Assembly (NCBI RefSeq): GCF_001905735.1
Contig: NZ_LISW01000001.1
Span: 1,458,801-1,522,800 of the forward strand
DNA from: Streptomyces sp. CB01249
GTDB taxonomy: Bacteria > Actinomycetota > Actinomycetes > Streptomycetales > Streptomycetaceae
Length of the DNA stretch: 64,000 bases
Direction of reading: 5' to 3'
Positions 35,101 through 44,221 of this stretch are shown in pieces. The notes under the pieces are model-generated. The model searched no databases, was not told the origin of the DNA, and saw only the letters and a list, made by a program, of their open reading frames with translations. The number at the start of each line of letters is the position of its first letter. Within the stretch, counting starts at the first letter, position 1. Made by a program: the position numbers and the translations under genes.

Positions 35101-36132
35101 CTTCTTCTCGTCCTTCGACTTGGTCTCGCCCTTGCCGCCGTCCACCTTCTGCCCGGCCTGCGCACGGGTCGCGGTCAGCGTGCTCATCGCGGCGGCGCCC
35201 GAGGCCGCGGCGCCCGCCTTTGCGGCGGACAACTGGCGGCTCTCGGCCGACCTGCCCTTCGCCGGGGCCTTCGCGGAGTCCGCCTCGGCGGTCTTCTTGG
35301 CGCTGAGAGCCTCGTTGAACTCCGGTTCGTTGCCCTTGGCGAGCTGGTCCTCGGTGACCTCGGCGTCCGCCATCGCCTTGTCGTTCTGCGCGGGCCCCTC
35401 GGAGAAGTCGGTGACCGATGCCGGCTGCTTCTCGGGGATCGCGGCCGCTGCGGACGGCGCCCCGGGGTTGCCGGGCGGCTGGTCCGGGGTGAGCGGGGTG
35501 ACGGGCTTGTCCTTGGCGGCCGACGTGTCCGGCGGGGCCTTCGTCGCGGTGTCGATGTCCTTGGACGACGCCTCCTTGCCGTCCGAGACCTTGCCGTCGA
35601 CCTCAGCCTTGACCCGCTCCGCCTTGCCGGACTTGGAGAACTTGTCGGCGTCGTCGAGGTTCTTCGGCGCCTGCGCGTCGATCGCCTTGTTCACCGCGTC
35701 GATGAACGCCTTCTTGTCGAACTCGCCCGGCTTCGCGGCGTTCATCTTCTCCGCGTTGGCCGCCTTGCCCTGCGCCTCCTTGTCATCCGGAGGCGCGACG
35801 GCGGCATCCTGCGACGCCTTCGACTCCGTCGTGGCCGGCCGGTGCTGGGCCAGCCGCTGCTTCTTCGCCGCGATGTCCGCCTTGACGCCCCGGAACCCCG
35901 GCGCCTGGGCGGGCGATGGCTTGACGGGGGCCGTGTAGCGCTGGGCGACCAGGCGCGAGACGGCCGCGTTGCCGGCCGCGCGTTGCAGCCGCTGGAGACT
36001 GCGGCGGTCCGGTGTCGCCGCAGGGCCGGGCGTGGGGGCCAAAGTCGCTTCCGTACGAGCGGGAGCCGTTTCCGTACGAGGCGAGCCGGTGCGGGACGCG
36101 GCGGCGGTCGACTTCTCGGGAACCCCCTTCAT
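32176..36132 (-). CDS. large eCIS-associated polymorphic toxin with C-terminal nuclease-like tip
   Basis: 1318 residues from ATG 36132 (GAGGGGAC upstream). N-terminus: disordered, with LQRLQRAAGNAAV at 46-58 and QR at 64-65, the motif shared with the DUF4157 protein. Residues 70-330 are Lys/Ala/Glu-rich; 330-570 are coiled helices (EEANNLYQEARKLYVSQMQT); 575-800 hold several hydrophobic helices (GFLGNLVSAVGAGLNLFL; LIPTVIIAGITWILSLLN; VPLLIGFLASLLGIGSLAA); then a basic linker. The tip contains FNRSHAVADIFGGSGYRD, NIVTTSDTYNQVTMRAAE at 1166-1203, like the HxxxD-GGSG-NxV-N...MR.xE pattern of Endonuclease_NS_2-type nucleases, with His1170 the likely catalytic base. It has no secretion signal. 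Gene orientation is opposite to the injection operon. Confidence 0.75.
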   Translation of the reverse strand: MKGVPEKSTAAASRTGSPRTETAPARTEATLAPTPGPAATPDRRSLQRLQRAAGNAAVSRLVAQRYTAPVKPSPAQAPGFRGVKADIAAKKQRLAQHRPATTESKASQDAAVAPPDDKEAQGKAANAEKMNAAKPGEFDKKAFIDAVNKAIDAQAPKNLDDADKFSKSGKAERVKAEVDGKVSDGKEASSKDIDTATKAPPDTSAAKDKPVTPLTPDQPPGNPGAPSAAAAIPEKQPASVTDFSEGPAQNDKAMADAEVTEDQLAKGNEPEFNEALSAKKTAEADSAKAPAKGRSAESRQLSAAKAGAAASGAAAMSTLTATRAQAGQKVDGGKGETKSKDEKKRAEVTAKLQRVYDGTKKDVEATLSGLDKKVDAAFTSGEKAARDAFTADHKRRMKQYKDKRYSGWTGKARWVKDKFAGLPEEANNLYQEARKLYVSQMQTVISSVADIIGTELGRAKARIAKGRGELKAEVDKLPADLKQFGEEAAKDFAGKFDDLEASVNEKSEQLVQDLAQKYTAALNKVDEEIKKLQEANKGLIDKAKDAIVGAIKTINELKNLLLDILAKAAGAIMKIIKDPIGFLGNLVSAVGAGLNLFLTNIAGHLKTGVVSWLLGTAVKAGLELPQKFDMKGIIQLIGSLLGLTWANIRARVTRKGVPDQAMTAVESSVPVAQNIAREGPAGAVKEIQEEAGDLKSTILEKLTSYLIPTVIIAGITWILSLLNPASAFVRAVKGIIDIVTFVVNQGSQIVEFVNSVLDAVVAIANGGKAGVPKMVESALAASVPLLIGFLASLLGIGSLAAKVKSVFHAVSRPVNRAIDKIVNFIAKKGKALWNKLKGKAPGRDDSPQGKQKRLDKGLDAAVAALNRFSDRPVGRRALTPVLAGIRARYGMKSLEPVEDGERWSVRGKVNPTSTRGTRAPRPVTEEEALKKVQESLPDAAEKYAKSAHDEWWRLYITKVKVQTSGGESSPLWARNDIDSTTQGAYQLTETTDFQKALTPYFTSNEFKKSGNFHWYTFRRIGSPAKKKFLEKLGPPVPEELKNKGLTKVRQVDPGGTNNAGLVEQLNELGSHSYQQDIGPYGRLDLPSAGKSEHTNYYPERIHLDGNSERRITTYTTRAGKQFRITETDPSRDTQLKVEGFDLQLKPEGDPRGVTQNSPGYIGGEDFNRSHAVADIFGGSGYRDGLNIVTTSDTYNQVTMRAAERRIETEVAVFAGDPARVGEVSLDLTVTITFGELLKDYFENKIRSLPDFQSGDAAAEKELSDMIKSMFKEPARRVMETEYEWKISGPMGAPSGPRKTTIGPDDFLFLKREVTSNGS

Positions 36133-36421
36133 ACGTCCCCTCCCGCCAGCACAGCTCCGCCCGCACACGGTGGCTAGCCAGGCTGCCGGGCGCCCGAGGG
36201 GCGCAGGGAGCACCGGTGGGACGGGGGAGGGGCAGGCCCGTGCGGTGCGCGCGGCGCGGCCCGTTTGCCTCATCGGGCAGCTGCCCATGCACGCCGGGGC
36301 GGCCGACTATCCGTTCCCGGTGATCGCCGAAGTGGCGAGAATCGCCGGTGTTCCCCGGTCGGGCAGCGGTCACGCGACGGGGTGGGAAGCACGTCGAGGA
36401 GCACGTCAAGGAGAGGCCCAT
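36133..36421. promoter_or_regulatory. divergent control region between toxin and sheath genes
   Basis: No ORF was found. This gap must contain the promoter of the leftward toxin-immunity pair and probably the main promoter of the rightward structural operon. A 12-bp perfect palindrome, GGGCAGCTGCCC, occurs at 36275-36286, flanked by CAT and ATG so that the symmetry nearly extends further. I see no good -35/-10 pair. GGAG at 36411-36414 serves as the ribosome site for the sheath gene. Confidence 0.4.
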
Positions 36422-37960
<1,539 letters not shown>

Positions 37961-38020
37961 CCGGCGCGCGCCGCCCTTCAGTGACCGGCCCGTTCCCGAA
38001 CCTGGCGTAAGGAGCCTGTG

Positions 38021-38464
38021 GTGCCACTTCCCGATCTCGACAGTTCCGTCGGGCACTCCTTCGGTCTCGAATTCGACAGCGTCGTCATCAAGCAGATCAC
38101 CGAGGTCAGTGGTCTGAAGATGGAGCAGGACGTCATCGAGCTCAAGCAGAACACCGCCGACGGCAAGTACGCCATCAAGAAGCTGCCCGGCCGTCCCAAG
38201 GCCGGCGAGGTCACCGTCACGCGCGGCCTGACCGAGGACAACAGCTTCGAGCGCTGGATCAAGGACTCCCGCTTCGGCCGCATGACGAACGCCCGCCGCA
38301 ACGGCGCCGTCATCGTGTACGACTACGAGGGGCTGCCCATCAAGCGGTACAAGCTCATCAACGCCTGGCCCAAGTCGCTGGAGATCGGCACGCTCAAGGC
38401 CGGGGACACCTCGGTGCTCACGGAGAAGCTGGCGATCACGTACGAGAGCATGGAGCTCGACTGA
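38021..38464 (+). CDS. inner tube protein 1 (gp19/Hcp-like)
   Basis: 147 residues. AAGGAG at 38009-38014 favours the GTG at 38021 over the one at 38018. The sequence MPLPDLDSSVGHSFGLEFD, IKQITEVSGLKMEQDVIELK and RPKAGEVTVTRGLTEDNSFE is the typical phage T4-gp19-like tube fold, which stacks as hexamers inside the sheath. The final base overlaps the start of the next gene (TGATG at 38462-38466). Confidence 0.92.
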   Translation: MPLPDLDSSVGHSFGLEFDSVVIKQITEVSGLKMEQDVIELKQNTADGKYAIKKLPGRPKAGEVTVTRGLTEDNSFERWIKDSRFGRMTNARRNGAVIVYDYEGLPIKRYKLINAWPKSLEIGTLKAGDTSVLTEKLAITYESMELD

Positions 38465-38898
38465 TGCGGCGTTCGGTCCAGTTCCAGGCGCCTCCGGAAC
38501 GGGACGCGGGCCCGGGCCGCTCCGAACCGTTGCGGACCGAGTTCACCTTCGAGCTGCCGCGCGGCTACGTGGACGAGTCGGGCACCGTGCACCGCAGCGG
38601 GGTGATGCGGCTGGCGACCGCCCGGGACGAGTTGGTGCCCCTGCGCGACGACCGGGTCCGGGAGAACTCCGCGTACCTCTCGGTCGTGCTGATCTCCCGG
38701 GTGGTGACCCGGATCGGGACGGTCGAGGACATCCATCCGGGCGTCATCGAGGACCTGTTCGCGTCGGATCTCGCGTTCCTGCAGGACTTCTACCGCCGGA
38801 TCAACGCTGAGGGGCACACCCGCGCGGCCGTCACCTGTCCGTCCTGCGACGAGGAGTTCGCGGTGGATCTCGCCGGCGGTCGCCTGGGGGAATCGTGA
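38464..38898 (+). CDS. eCIS conserved tail-assembly-like protein
   Basis: 144 residues. Begins with the charged MRRSVQFQAPPERDAGPG, then a beta-containing core (EFTFELPRGYVDESGTVHRS, GVMRLATARDELVPLRDDRV, LSVVLISRVVTRIGTVEDIH) and a C-terminal CPSCDEEF pair that could hold zinc with another subunit. Proteins like this sit directly behind the tube gene in eCIS operons; by position it could be an assembly factor like phage tail chaperones. It overlaps both neighbours by one to four bases. Confidence 0.6.
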   Translation: MRRSVQFQAPPERDAGPGRSEPLRTEFTFELPRGYVDESGTVHRSGVMRLATARDELVPLRDDRVRENSAYLSVVLISRVVTRIGTVEDIHPGVIEDLFASDLAFLQDFYRRINAEGHTRAAVTCPSCDEEFAVDLAGGRLGES

Positions 38899-39038
38899 CG
38901 TACGCGGCCGACCTGCTCTACGAGGAGGTCGCGTACCTCGCCTACCACTTCCACTGGCCGCTGGACGACCTGCTGGACCTGGAGCACCCGGAACGCCTGA
39001 AGTTCGTCGCGCAGGTCGCCCGCCTCAACGGGCAGTAG
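38895..39038 (+). CDS. DUF6760-family small eCIS protein
   Basis: 47 residues from GTG 38895, overlapping the stop of the gene before it. The sequence VTYAADLLYEEVAYLAYHFH WPLDDLLDLEHPERLKFVAQ is largely helical and matches the small DUF6760 proteins that follow the tube gene in Streptomyces-type injection loci. Together with the preceding protein it may form the pair analogous to phage gpG/gpGT, but there is no slippery sequence; the second product is made by overlap instead. Too short for most gene callers. Confidence 0.7.
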   Translation: MTYAADLLYEEVAYLAYHFHWPLDDLLDLEHPERLKFVAQVARLNGQ

Positions 39039-39065
39039 CCAGGAGCACGGAGGAGGACGAGGACC

Positions 39066-40724
39066 ATGGGGCTGATGTCCTGGCTGCGCGGGGGCCGTTC
39101 CGCCGATGCCGCCCCGTCCCGGGAGCGCCCTGGACCGGATCGGTCCGACCGGGTGGACGTGAGCCGACTGGCACCCGTCCAGCGGTCCGTCACGGGCCAG
39201 GATCTGGTGATCAACCCAGCTGGTTTCGAGGCAGAATTGACGACACGTCAGAATGCCTCGATGGGGACGCCTCTGGGGCATCTGGTCAGCCCGGAGGCTC
39301 CCGCCGGTCTGGTACGCGGTGTGGTCGACGCCGCTCCGGGAAGCCCGCCCCCACCGGTCCAGCGGGCCGTCGAGATGCCGATGTCCGCGCGGCGTGGAGC
39401 GTGGACGGTGGCCGTACAGCGGGCGTATGGGGACAGCCTGCCGAGCCTGACGTCGGCCGGACCCGCCGCCGTATTGGCAGCGGGCCTTCCGGTACGCCAA
39501 CTGGTCGGTGAGCAGCCCCTCGTGCCCCCTGATGAGCACATTGAGGGTCCGCTGCCTCAGAGGGGCGCCGTCGAGCCCGACCCCCCGGCGCGGGGTGCTC
39601 CGCCCGTGCAGCGCACCTCCGACGACGCACCACCCCTGCCCGCGCCTCGGCGCACCGGCGGCCTCGGCGCACCGCTCCCCGGCCTGCCGCCCACGGCCCA
39701 GCGCAAGGCGGTCCCGCCGTCGCCGCCCCAGGTGCAGGGCGGCAGCGCCCGGCCGCCGGACCCCGTCCACGCGGTCGACCCGGTGCCCACCCCGGGCGAG
39801 ACCACCACCCCGGACGCCTTCACCGGGACGGAGACCGTGGCACCGCTCCTGGGCGACGCCCCGCTGAAGGCGGAGGACGGCGCGCACGTGCCCGAGTCGG
39901 CGCCGGACCGCCAGGAGCCCGCCGTGCCAGTGCAGCGGACGACTGCCCCGCCGCCCGTGTCCCCCGACCGCCCCACCGCGCCCCTGCTCGGGGACCGGCC
40001 CCTGACTCTCCGTACGGCCGACGCGCCCGGCGCCCCCCGGGCCGTCCAGCGTGCGGCGGAAGTAGCCGACGACGCGGGCAGCGCATCCGCGCCGTCCCCC
40101 TTCGTCCCCGCGCCCCCGGATCCGCCGCCCGCCGTGGCCGTCCGCTGGACCGCGACCGACCCGGGCGCGGGCATCGGGCTGAAAGCGCCGAGAGCACCGG
40201 AAGCGCCGAGAGCCACCGGAGCGATGGCCGCCCCGGCGGCCCCGTTGCAGCGCGCGGTCACCCCCGTACAGCGGCAGACCGCCTCGCCGCCCGCACCCGG
40301 CCGGGGCCCGCGCGTGCCCGCATCCGTGCGGAACGCCGGGGCGGTCGCCGTGGCGGCCGGGGTGGCACAGCGCATGGCGGACGGGAGCTTCGTCTTCCCG
40401 TCCGCACCCCGCGACGGCACCTCGCGGCCGGTCGTCCAGCGGGACTCCGAGACCACCGAGGAGCCCCCGCCGCCGCCCCTGCCGGAACCCGGTCCGGAGC
40501 CGGAGCCGGAACCCGATCCGGAGCCCGGACCCGGCCCCGAGCCGCCCACCGCGGAACATCCGGCGGCGACGACCACCTCCACGAGCCCCGACGGGAGTCC
40601 GCAGACGCCACCCGTCACCGACGAACTCGTCCGGGCGCTCTACACGCCCCTCAGCAGGCTGCTGAAGGCCGACCTGCGGCTCGAACGCGAGCGCTCCGGC
40701 TCCCTCATCAACACCCGTCACTGA
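39066..40724 (+). CDS. proline-rich eCIS protein with repeated QR motifs
   Basis: 552 residues. Starts MGLMSWLRGGRSADAAPSRE and is mostly disordered, Pro/Ala/Gly-rich, with twelve QR dipeptides, eight of them VQR (for instance APVQRS, PPVQRT, TPVQRQ, VVQRD), and a PEPEPEPDPEPGPGP tract near residue 480. The last about 35 residues are ordered and helical: TDELVRALYTPLSRLLKADL, RLERERSG. It lies between DUF6760 and the second tube gene, where I see no other tape-measure candidate. The (V/L)QR motif also occurs in the DUF4157 protein and the toxin. Function unknown; cargo adaptor or tube-lumen protein are possibilities. Confidence 0.6.
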   Translation: MGLMSWLRGGRSADAAPSRERPGPDRSDRVDVSRLAPVQRSVTGQDLVINPAGFEAELTTRQNASMGTPLGHLVSPEAPAGLVRGVVDAAPGSPPPPVQRAVEMPMSARRGAWTVAVQRAYGDSLPSLTSAGPAAVLAAGLPVRQLVGEQPLVPPDEHIEGPLPQRGAVEPDPPARGAPPVQRTSDDAPPLPAPRRTGGLGAPLPGLPPTAQRKAVPPSPPQVQGGSARPPDPVHAVDPVPTPGETTTPDAFTGTETVAPLLGDAPLKAEDGAHVPESAPDRQEPAVPVQRTTAPPPVSPDRPTAPLLGDRPLTLRTADAPGAPRAVQRAAEVADDAGSASAPSPFVPAPPDPPPAVAVRWTATDPGAGIGLKAPRAPEAPRATGAMAAPAAPLQRAVTPVQRQTASPPAPGRGPRVPASVRNAGAVAVAAGVAQRMADGSFVFPSAPRDGTSRPVVQRDSETTEEPPPPPLPEPGPEPEPEPDPEPGPGPEPPTAEHPAATTTSTSPDGSPQTPPVTDELVRALYTPLSRLLKADLRLERERSGSLINTRH

Positions 40725-40739
40725 TCGAGAGGCACGCGC

Positions 40740-41177
40740 ATGGCCAACGCCCCGGACGACGACCCCGCAGTCAGCGTCTGCTTCGTCGTGACGATCGATG
40801 ACATCGAGCTCGGGTCGTTCAACACCTGTGACGGGCTGGGCTGCGAGGTCGTCCTGGAGACCCGCGAGGAGGGCGGCAACAACGGGCATGTGTGGCAGCT
40901 GCCGACCCGGCTGAAGTACTCCAACGTGAAGCTGTCGCGTCCGCTCACCCGGGAGACGGAGAAGGTGGCGCGCTGGTTCGCCACCATGACGACCGGGTTC
41001 AGCCGCAAGACCGCGCACATCGAGGCGCGGACCGGCGACGGCCGCAAGGTCGCCCAGTGGGGGCTGCTCGAAGTCGTGCCGGTGCGCTGGACCGGGCCGT
41101 CGTTCACCCCGGAGTCGCCCAAGGTCGCGATGGAGACCATCGAGATCGCCCACCACGGCTATGTGATGGAGGGCTGA
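40740..41177 (+). CDS. inner tube protein 2 (baseplate-proximal)
   Basis: 145 residues. VSVCFVVTIDDIELGSFNTC, LGCEVVLETREEGGNNGHVW, LKYSNVKLSRPLTRETEKVA and the C-terminal ETIEIAHHGYVMEG show the same gp19-type fold as the first tube protein but with adaptor-like differences. In eCIS particles such second tube proteins connect the main tube to the spike. It is preceded by GAGAGG and followed closely by the LysM baseplate gene. Confidence 0.9.
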   Translation: MANAPDDDPAVSVCFVVTIDDIELGSFNTCDGLGCEVVLETREEGGNNGHVWQLPTRLKYSNVKLSRPLTRETEKVARWFATMTTGFSRKTAHIEARTGDGRKVAQWGLLEVVPVRWTGPSFTPESPKVAMETIEIAHHGYVMEG

Positions 41178-41182
41178 GCGGC

Positions 41183-41980
41183 GTGAGCGCGGGACCCATC
41201 GCCTTCAGCGCCGCCGGGACGTCCGGGGTGGCGTCCGCCGCGAAGGGCGGCTCCGCCAGGCCCAAGCTGGAGCACGCCTACTTGGAGCTGCGCACCCCGC
41301 CGACCGGGGGCGGGCTGACCCCGGGCGGGCCGTGCGGGCGGATCGACTTCCAGTTCAACCCCAAGGAGCTGAGCCTGACGAAGGCCGCCTCCTGGAAGCG
41401 CACCCCGGCCAAGGGCGCGAAGAGCTCCGGGCCGCCGGAATACCAGGGTTCGCAGCCCAGCAAGCTGACCGTCGAGATGTTCTTCGACGCGGGCGACACC
41501 CAGGACACCCGGGTCGTGACGGCGGTGGAGCAGCTGTTCGCGTGCTGCGTACCGACCAACGAGACCCGGCAGCAGCAGCGTTCCTCGCCGCCCTGGGTGG
41601 TGTTCCACTGGGGCGGACTGACCGGCTTCCCCGGTTACGTGAGCCAAGTCGCCGCCAAATACACGCTGTTCACCACTTCGGGCGTGCCGATCCGGGCCGT
41701 GTGCCAGGTGACGATGGAGGAGATCAGCGGGGAGACGCCGGGCCAGAACCCCACCTCCGGGGCGCTGGCCGCCCGGCGGGTGCACCGGGTCGCCTCGGGG
41801 GACTCGCTGCCGTCGCTGGCCCACCGGGAGTACGGCGACGCGGGCGCCTGGCGGGTCATCGCCGAGGCCAACGGCATCGACGACCCGATCAGGCTCGCCC
41901 CGGGCACCCAGTTGCTGCTGCCCGCGCTGGACGAGCTGAGCCGCCTGGACGACAACGGTGGCCGGGGGGCGGGGCGATGA
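41183..41980 (+). CDS. LysM-containing baseplate protein (Pvc7-like)
   Basis: 265 residues from GTG 41183. After a flexible start, LEHAYLELRTPP, RIDFQFNPKELSLTKAASWK, PEYQGSQPSKLTVEMFFDAG and GYVSQVAAKYTLFTTSGVPI form the gp53-like/CIS7 body. A LysM-type motif ends the protein (VHRVASGDSLPSLAHREYGD). Phage and eCIS relatives glue the tube to the baseplate. The stop is overlapped by the start of the spike gene (ATGA at 41977-41980). Confidence 0.9.
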   Translation: MSAGPIAFSAAGTSGVASAAKGGSARPKLEHAYLELRTPPTGGGLTPGGPCGRIDFQFNPKELSLTKAASWKRTPAKGAKSSGPPEYQGSQPSKLTVEMFFDAGDTQDTRVVTAVEQLFACCVPTNETRQQQRSSPPWVVFHWGGLTGFPGYVSQVAAKYTLFTTSGVPIRAVCQVTMEEISGETPGQNPTSGALAARRVHRVASGDSLPSLAHREYGDAGAWRVIAEANGIDDPIRLAPGTQLLLPALDELSRLDDNGGRGAGR

Positions 41981-43896
41981 CCCGCCCCGGGGTCTCGAGC
42001 GCGCTGGTGGTGGAGTTCGACGGCCGCCCGCTGCCCGCGAAGTTCCTCAACACCCTGGTCGAGGGCTATGTGGACGACAGCCGTACGCTCCCCGATCTCT
42101 TCCTGCTCCGGTTCCGCGACCCGGACCGCGTCCTGCTCGAACAGACGGGCCTGAAGATCGGCAGCGAGGCCCGGCTCCTCGCCCGGGCCGGTGGCGGAAC
42201 CGCCCCGAAACCGCTCCTCGAAGGCGCGGTCACCGCCCTGGAGATCGAGCTGGACGAGACCGGCACCTTCACCGTGGTCCGGGGGCTCGACGCCTCGCAC
42301 CGGCTGCTGCGGGGCCGCCGCGTCGCCAGCTACCAGAACATGACCCTGTCCGACATCTGCGGCCAGGTCGCCCAGCGCGCCGGACTCAAACCCGGCACCG
42401 TGGACATCGCCGGACCGGTCATCGAGCACATCGCCCAGCCCAACGTCACGGACTGGGAGTTCGTACGCGGCCTCGCCGAGGAGGCGGGCGCCCAGGCATA
42501 CGTACGCGACGGGCAGCTGCACATCACCCGGCCCGCCGAGGCGAGCGGGGCACCGGACAGCTCCGCGCGCGCCGACCGGGACCCGCTCGTCCTCGAGCTC
42601 GGCAGCAACCTGCTGCGCTGCCGCGCCGGGGTCTCGGCCGCCGAACAGGTCTCCGAGGTGGAGGTGCGCGGCTGGGACATCGGCGCCAAGGAACCGCTGG
42701 TCGGCCGGTCGCCCGCCGGGAAGTCGGCCACGCTGGACCTCGGCGTCACGGCGGCCGAGGTCACCGCGCCCTTCGGCGAGGCCCGGTTCGTCGTCACCGA
42801 CGCGGCGTACGGCACCCAGGCACAGGTGGACCAGGCGGCGAAGGCGCTGGCCGAGCGCATCGCGGGCTCCTTCGCGGAGCTGGAAGCGGTGATCCGGGGC
42901 AACCCCGAGGTCACCGCGGGCAGCGCGGTCGCGCTCAACGCGGTCGGCGCGCCCTTCGAGGGCCGCTACACCGTCACCTCCTCGCGCCACGTCTTCGACG
43001 CCGTACGCGGATACGAGACCTGGATCACCGTGTCCGGTCAGCAGGAACGCTCGCTGTTCGGACTCACCGGAGCCTCCGGCGCCTCCGGGAGCGGCCCGCG
43101 CTGGGCGGGCCTGGTCAGCGGGACGGTCACGGACACCCAGGACCCGGAGGGCTCGGGCCGGGTGAAGGTGCGCTTCCCGTGGCTGTCGGAGGAGTACGCG
43201 AGCGACTGGGCGCGCACCGCGCAGTCCGGCGGAACGGGCGGCGGCGAGGCCTTCATCCCGGAGGTCGGCGACGAGGTGCTGGTCGGCTTCGAGCAGGGGC
43301 ACCTGGACCGGCCGTACGTGCTGGCCGGTCTGTACAACGGCAAGGACCGGCCCGGCGGGGGAGGAGGGGGCGGCGGAACCTCGGGCGCGTCCGGCGCTCC
43401 GGGCACCCCCGGCGCCTCCGACGCGGGCGGCGGCGACCTGGTCGACCCCACCACCGGCGCCGTGAACCGCCGCGCCTTCGCGTCCAAGAGCGGTAACCAG
43501 TTGGAACTCCTGGACGCCGCCAACGGCCCGCAAGGCGTACGGCTGCGCACCGGCGACGGGAAGCTGACCATCGACCTGGACCGCCGGGGCACCGCCGTTG
43601 TCATCAACAGCGACGGCAGCGTCACCATCGAGGCCAGGGAACAGGTCTCCGTCAGGGCCGCCAAGGGGGTGTCCCTGGACGCCGGACGCGGGGAACTGAC
43701 CCTCACCGGCGAGAGCGTCACCCTCACCTCCCGCAACGGAGTCGCCCTGAACGGCGGCACCGGCAAGGTGGCCCTCTCCACGGACGGCGCGGTGGAGGTG
43801 CACGGCGGACAGGTCACGGTCGACGGCAGCAGGCGCACGGACCTGAAGAGCGGCGGCTCGGTCTCCGTCAACGCACCGATGATCCAGCTCAACTGA
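41977..43896 (+). CDS. VgrG-like spike protein (Pvc8-like)
   Basis: 639 residues. N-terminal gp27-like part (LVVEFDGRPLPAKFLNTLVE, then ITVSGQQERSLFGL at about 355), the gp5 OB domain (GLVSGTVTDTQDPEGSGRVK, FIPEVGDEVLVGFEQGHLDR, YVLAGLYNGKDRPG), a Gly/Ser/Ala linker, then a C-terminal beta-helix of repeating short strands (KSGNQLELLD ... LTGESVTLTSRNG). This trimer forms the needle under the tube. No extra effector domain is fused. The PAAR gene follows. Confidence 0.93.
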   Translation: MTRPGVSSALVVEFDGRPLPAKFLNTLVEGYVDDSRTLPDLFLLRFRDPDRVLLEQTGLKIGSEARLLARAGGGTAPKPLLEGAVTALEIELDETGTFTVVRGLDASHRLLRGRRVASYQNMTLSDICGQVAQRAGLKPGTVDIAGPVIEHIAQPNVTDWEFVRGLAEEAGAQAYVRDGQLHITRPAEASGAPDSSARADRDPLVLELGSNLLRCRAGVSAAEQVSEVEVRGWDIGAKEPLVGRSPAGKSATLDLGVTAAEVTAPFGEARFVVTDAAYGTQAQVDQAAKALAERIAGSFAELEAVIRGNPEVTAGSAVALNAVGAPFEGRYTVTSSRHVFDAVRGYETWITVSGQQERSLFGLTGASGASGSGPRWAGLVSGTVTDTQDPEGSGRVKVRFPWLSEEYASDWARTAQSGGTGGGEAFIPEVGDEVLVGFEQGHLDRPYVLAGLYNGKDRPGGGGGGGGTSGASGAPGTPGASDAGGGDLVDPTTGAVNRRAFASKSGNQLELLDAANGPQGVRLRTGDGKLTIDLDRRGTAVVINSDGSVTIEAREQVSVRAAKGVSLDAGRGELTLTGESVTLTSRNGVALNGGTGKVALSTDGAVEVHGGQVTVDGSRRTDLKSGGSVSVNAPMIQLN

Positions 43897-43933
43897 CGTA
43901 CCACCACATTCACGGCGAACAGGAGCGCACCGC

Positions 43934-44215
43934 ATGCCGTCAGCAGCAGCCGCCCGGGTCGGCGACCCCACGGGTCACCCCGGCACGGTCGGACCGCCCG
44001 GGGTGGTCACGGTGCTGATCGGCGGCAGACCCGCGGCCACGGTCGGCACCCTCCACCAGTGCGCCTCGCCGTTCGGCCACCCGCCGTCCCCGATCGCGCC
44101 CCCGGGCAGCCGGAGCGTGTTCATCGGCGGCAGACCGGCCGCCCGCGTCGGTGACCTGAGCGGATGCGGGGCGCCGATCCTCTCGGGCTGCGCCACGGTG
44201 CTGATCGGAGGCTGA
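43934..44215 (+). CDS. PAAR-domain spike tip
   Basis: 93 residues. Three repeats of the PAAR pattern are seen (ARVGDPTGHPGTVGPPG, VLIGGRPAATVGTLHQCASP, VFIGGRPAARVGDLSGCGAP), with His and Cys residues that would coordinate the tip metal. It sharpens the VgrG-like trimer. Small, single-domain, no fused toxin. It is followed by the gp25 gene after six bases. Confidence 0.93.
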   Translation: MPSAAAARVGDPTGHPGTVGPPGVVTVLIGGRPAATVGTLHQCASPFGHPPSPIAPPGSRSVFIGGRPAARVGDLSGCGAPILSGCATVLIGG

Positions 44216-44221
44216 ACGGAC

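Noticed and set aside
36275..36286. GGGCAGCTGCCC palindrome as an operator
   Set aside because: Perfect but only 12 bases; such GC-rich palindromes are expected by chance in this genome, so it is only mentioned within the control region.
36133..36288. N-terminal extension of the toxin frame
   Set aside because: Extra residues are Pro/Arg-rich and lack a ribosome site, while the ATG at 36132 has GAGGGGAC just before it.
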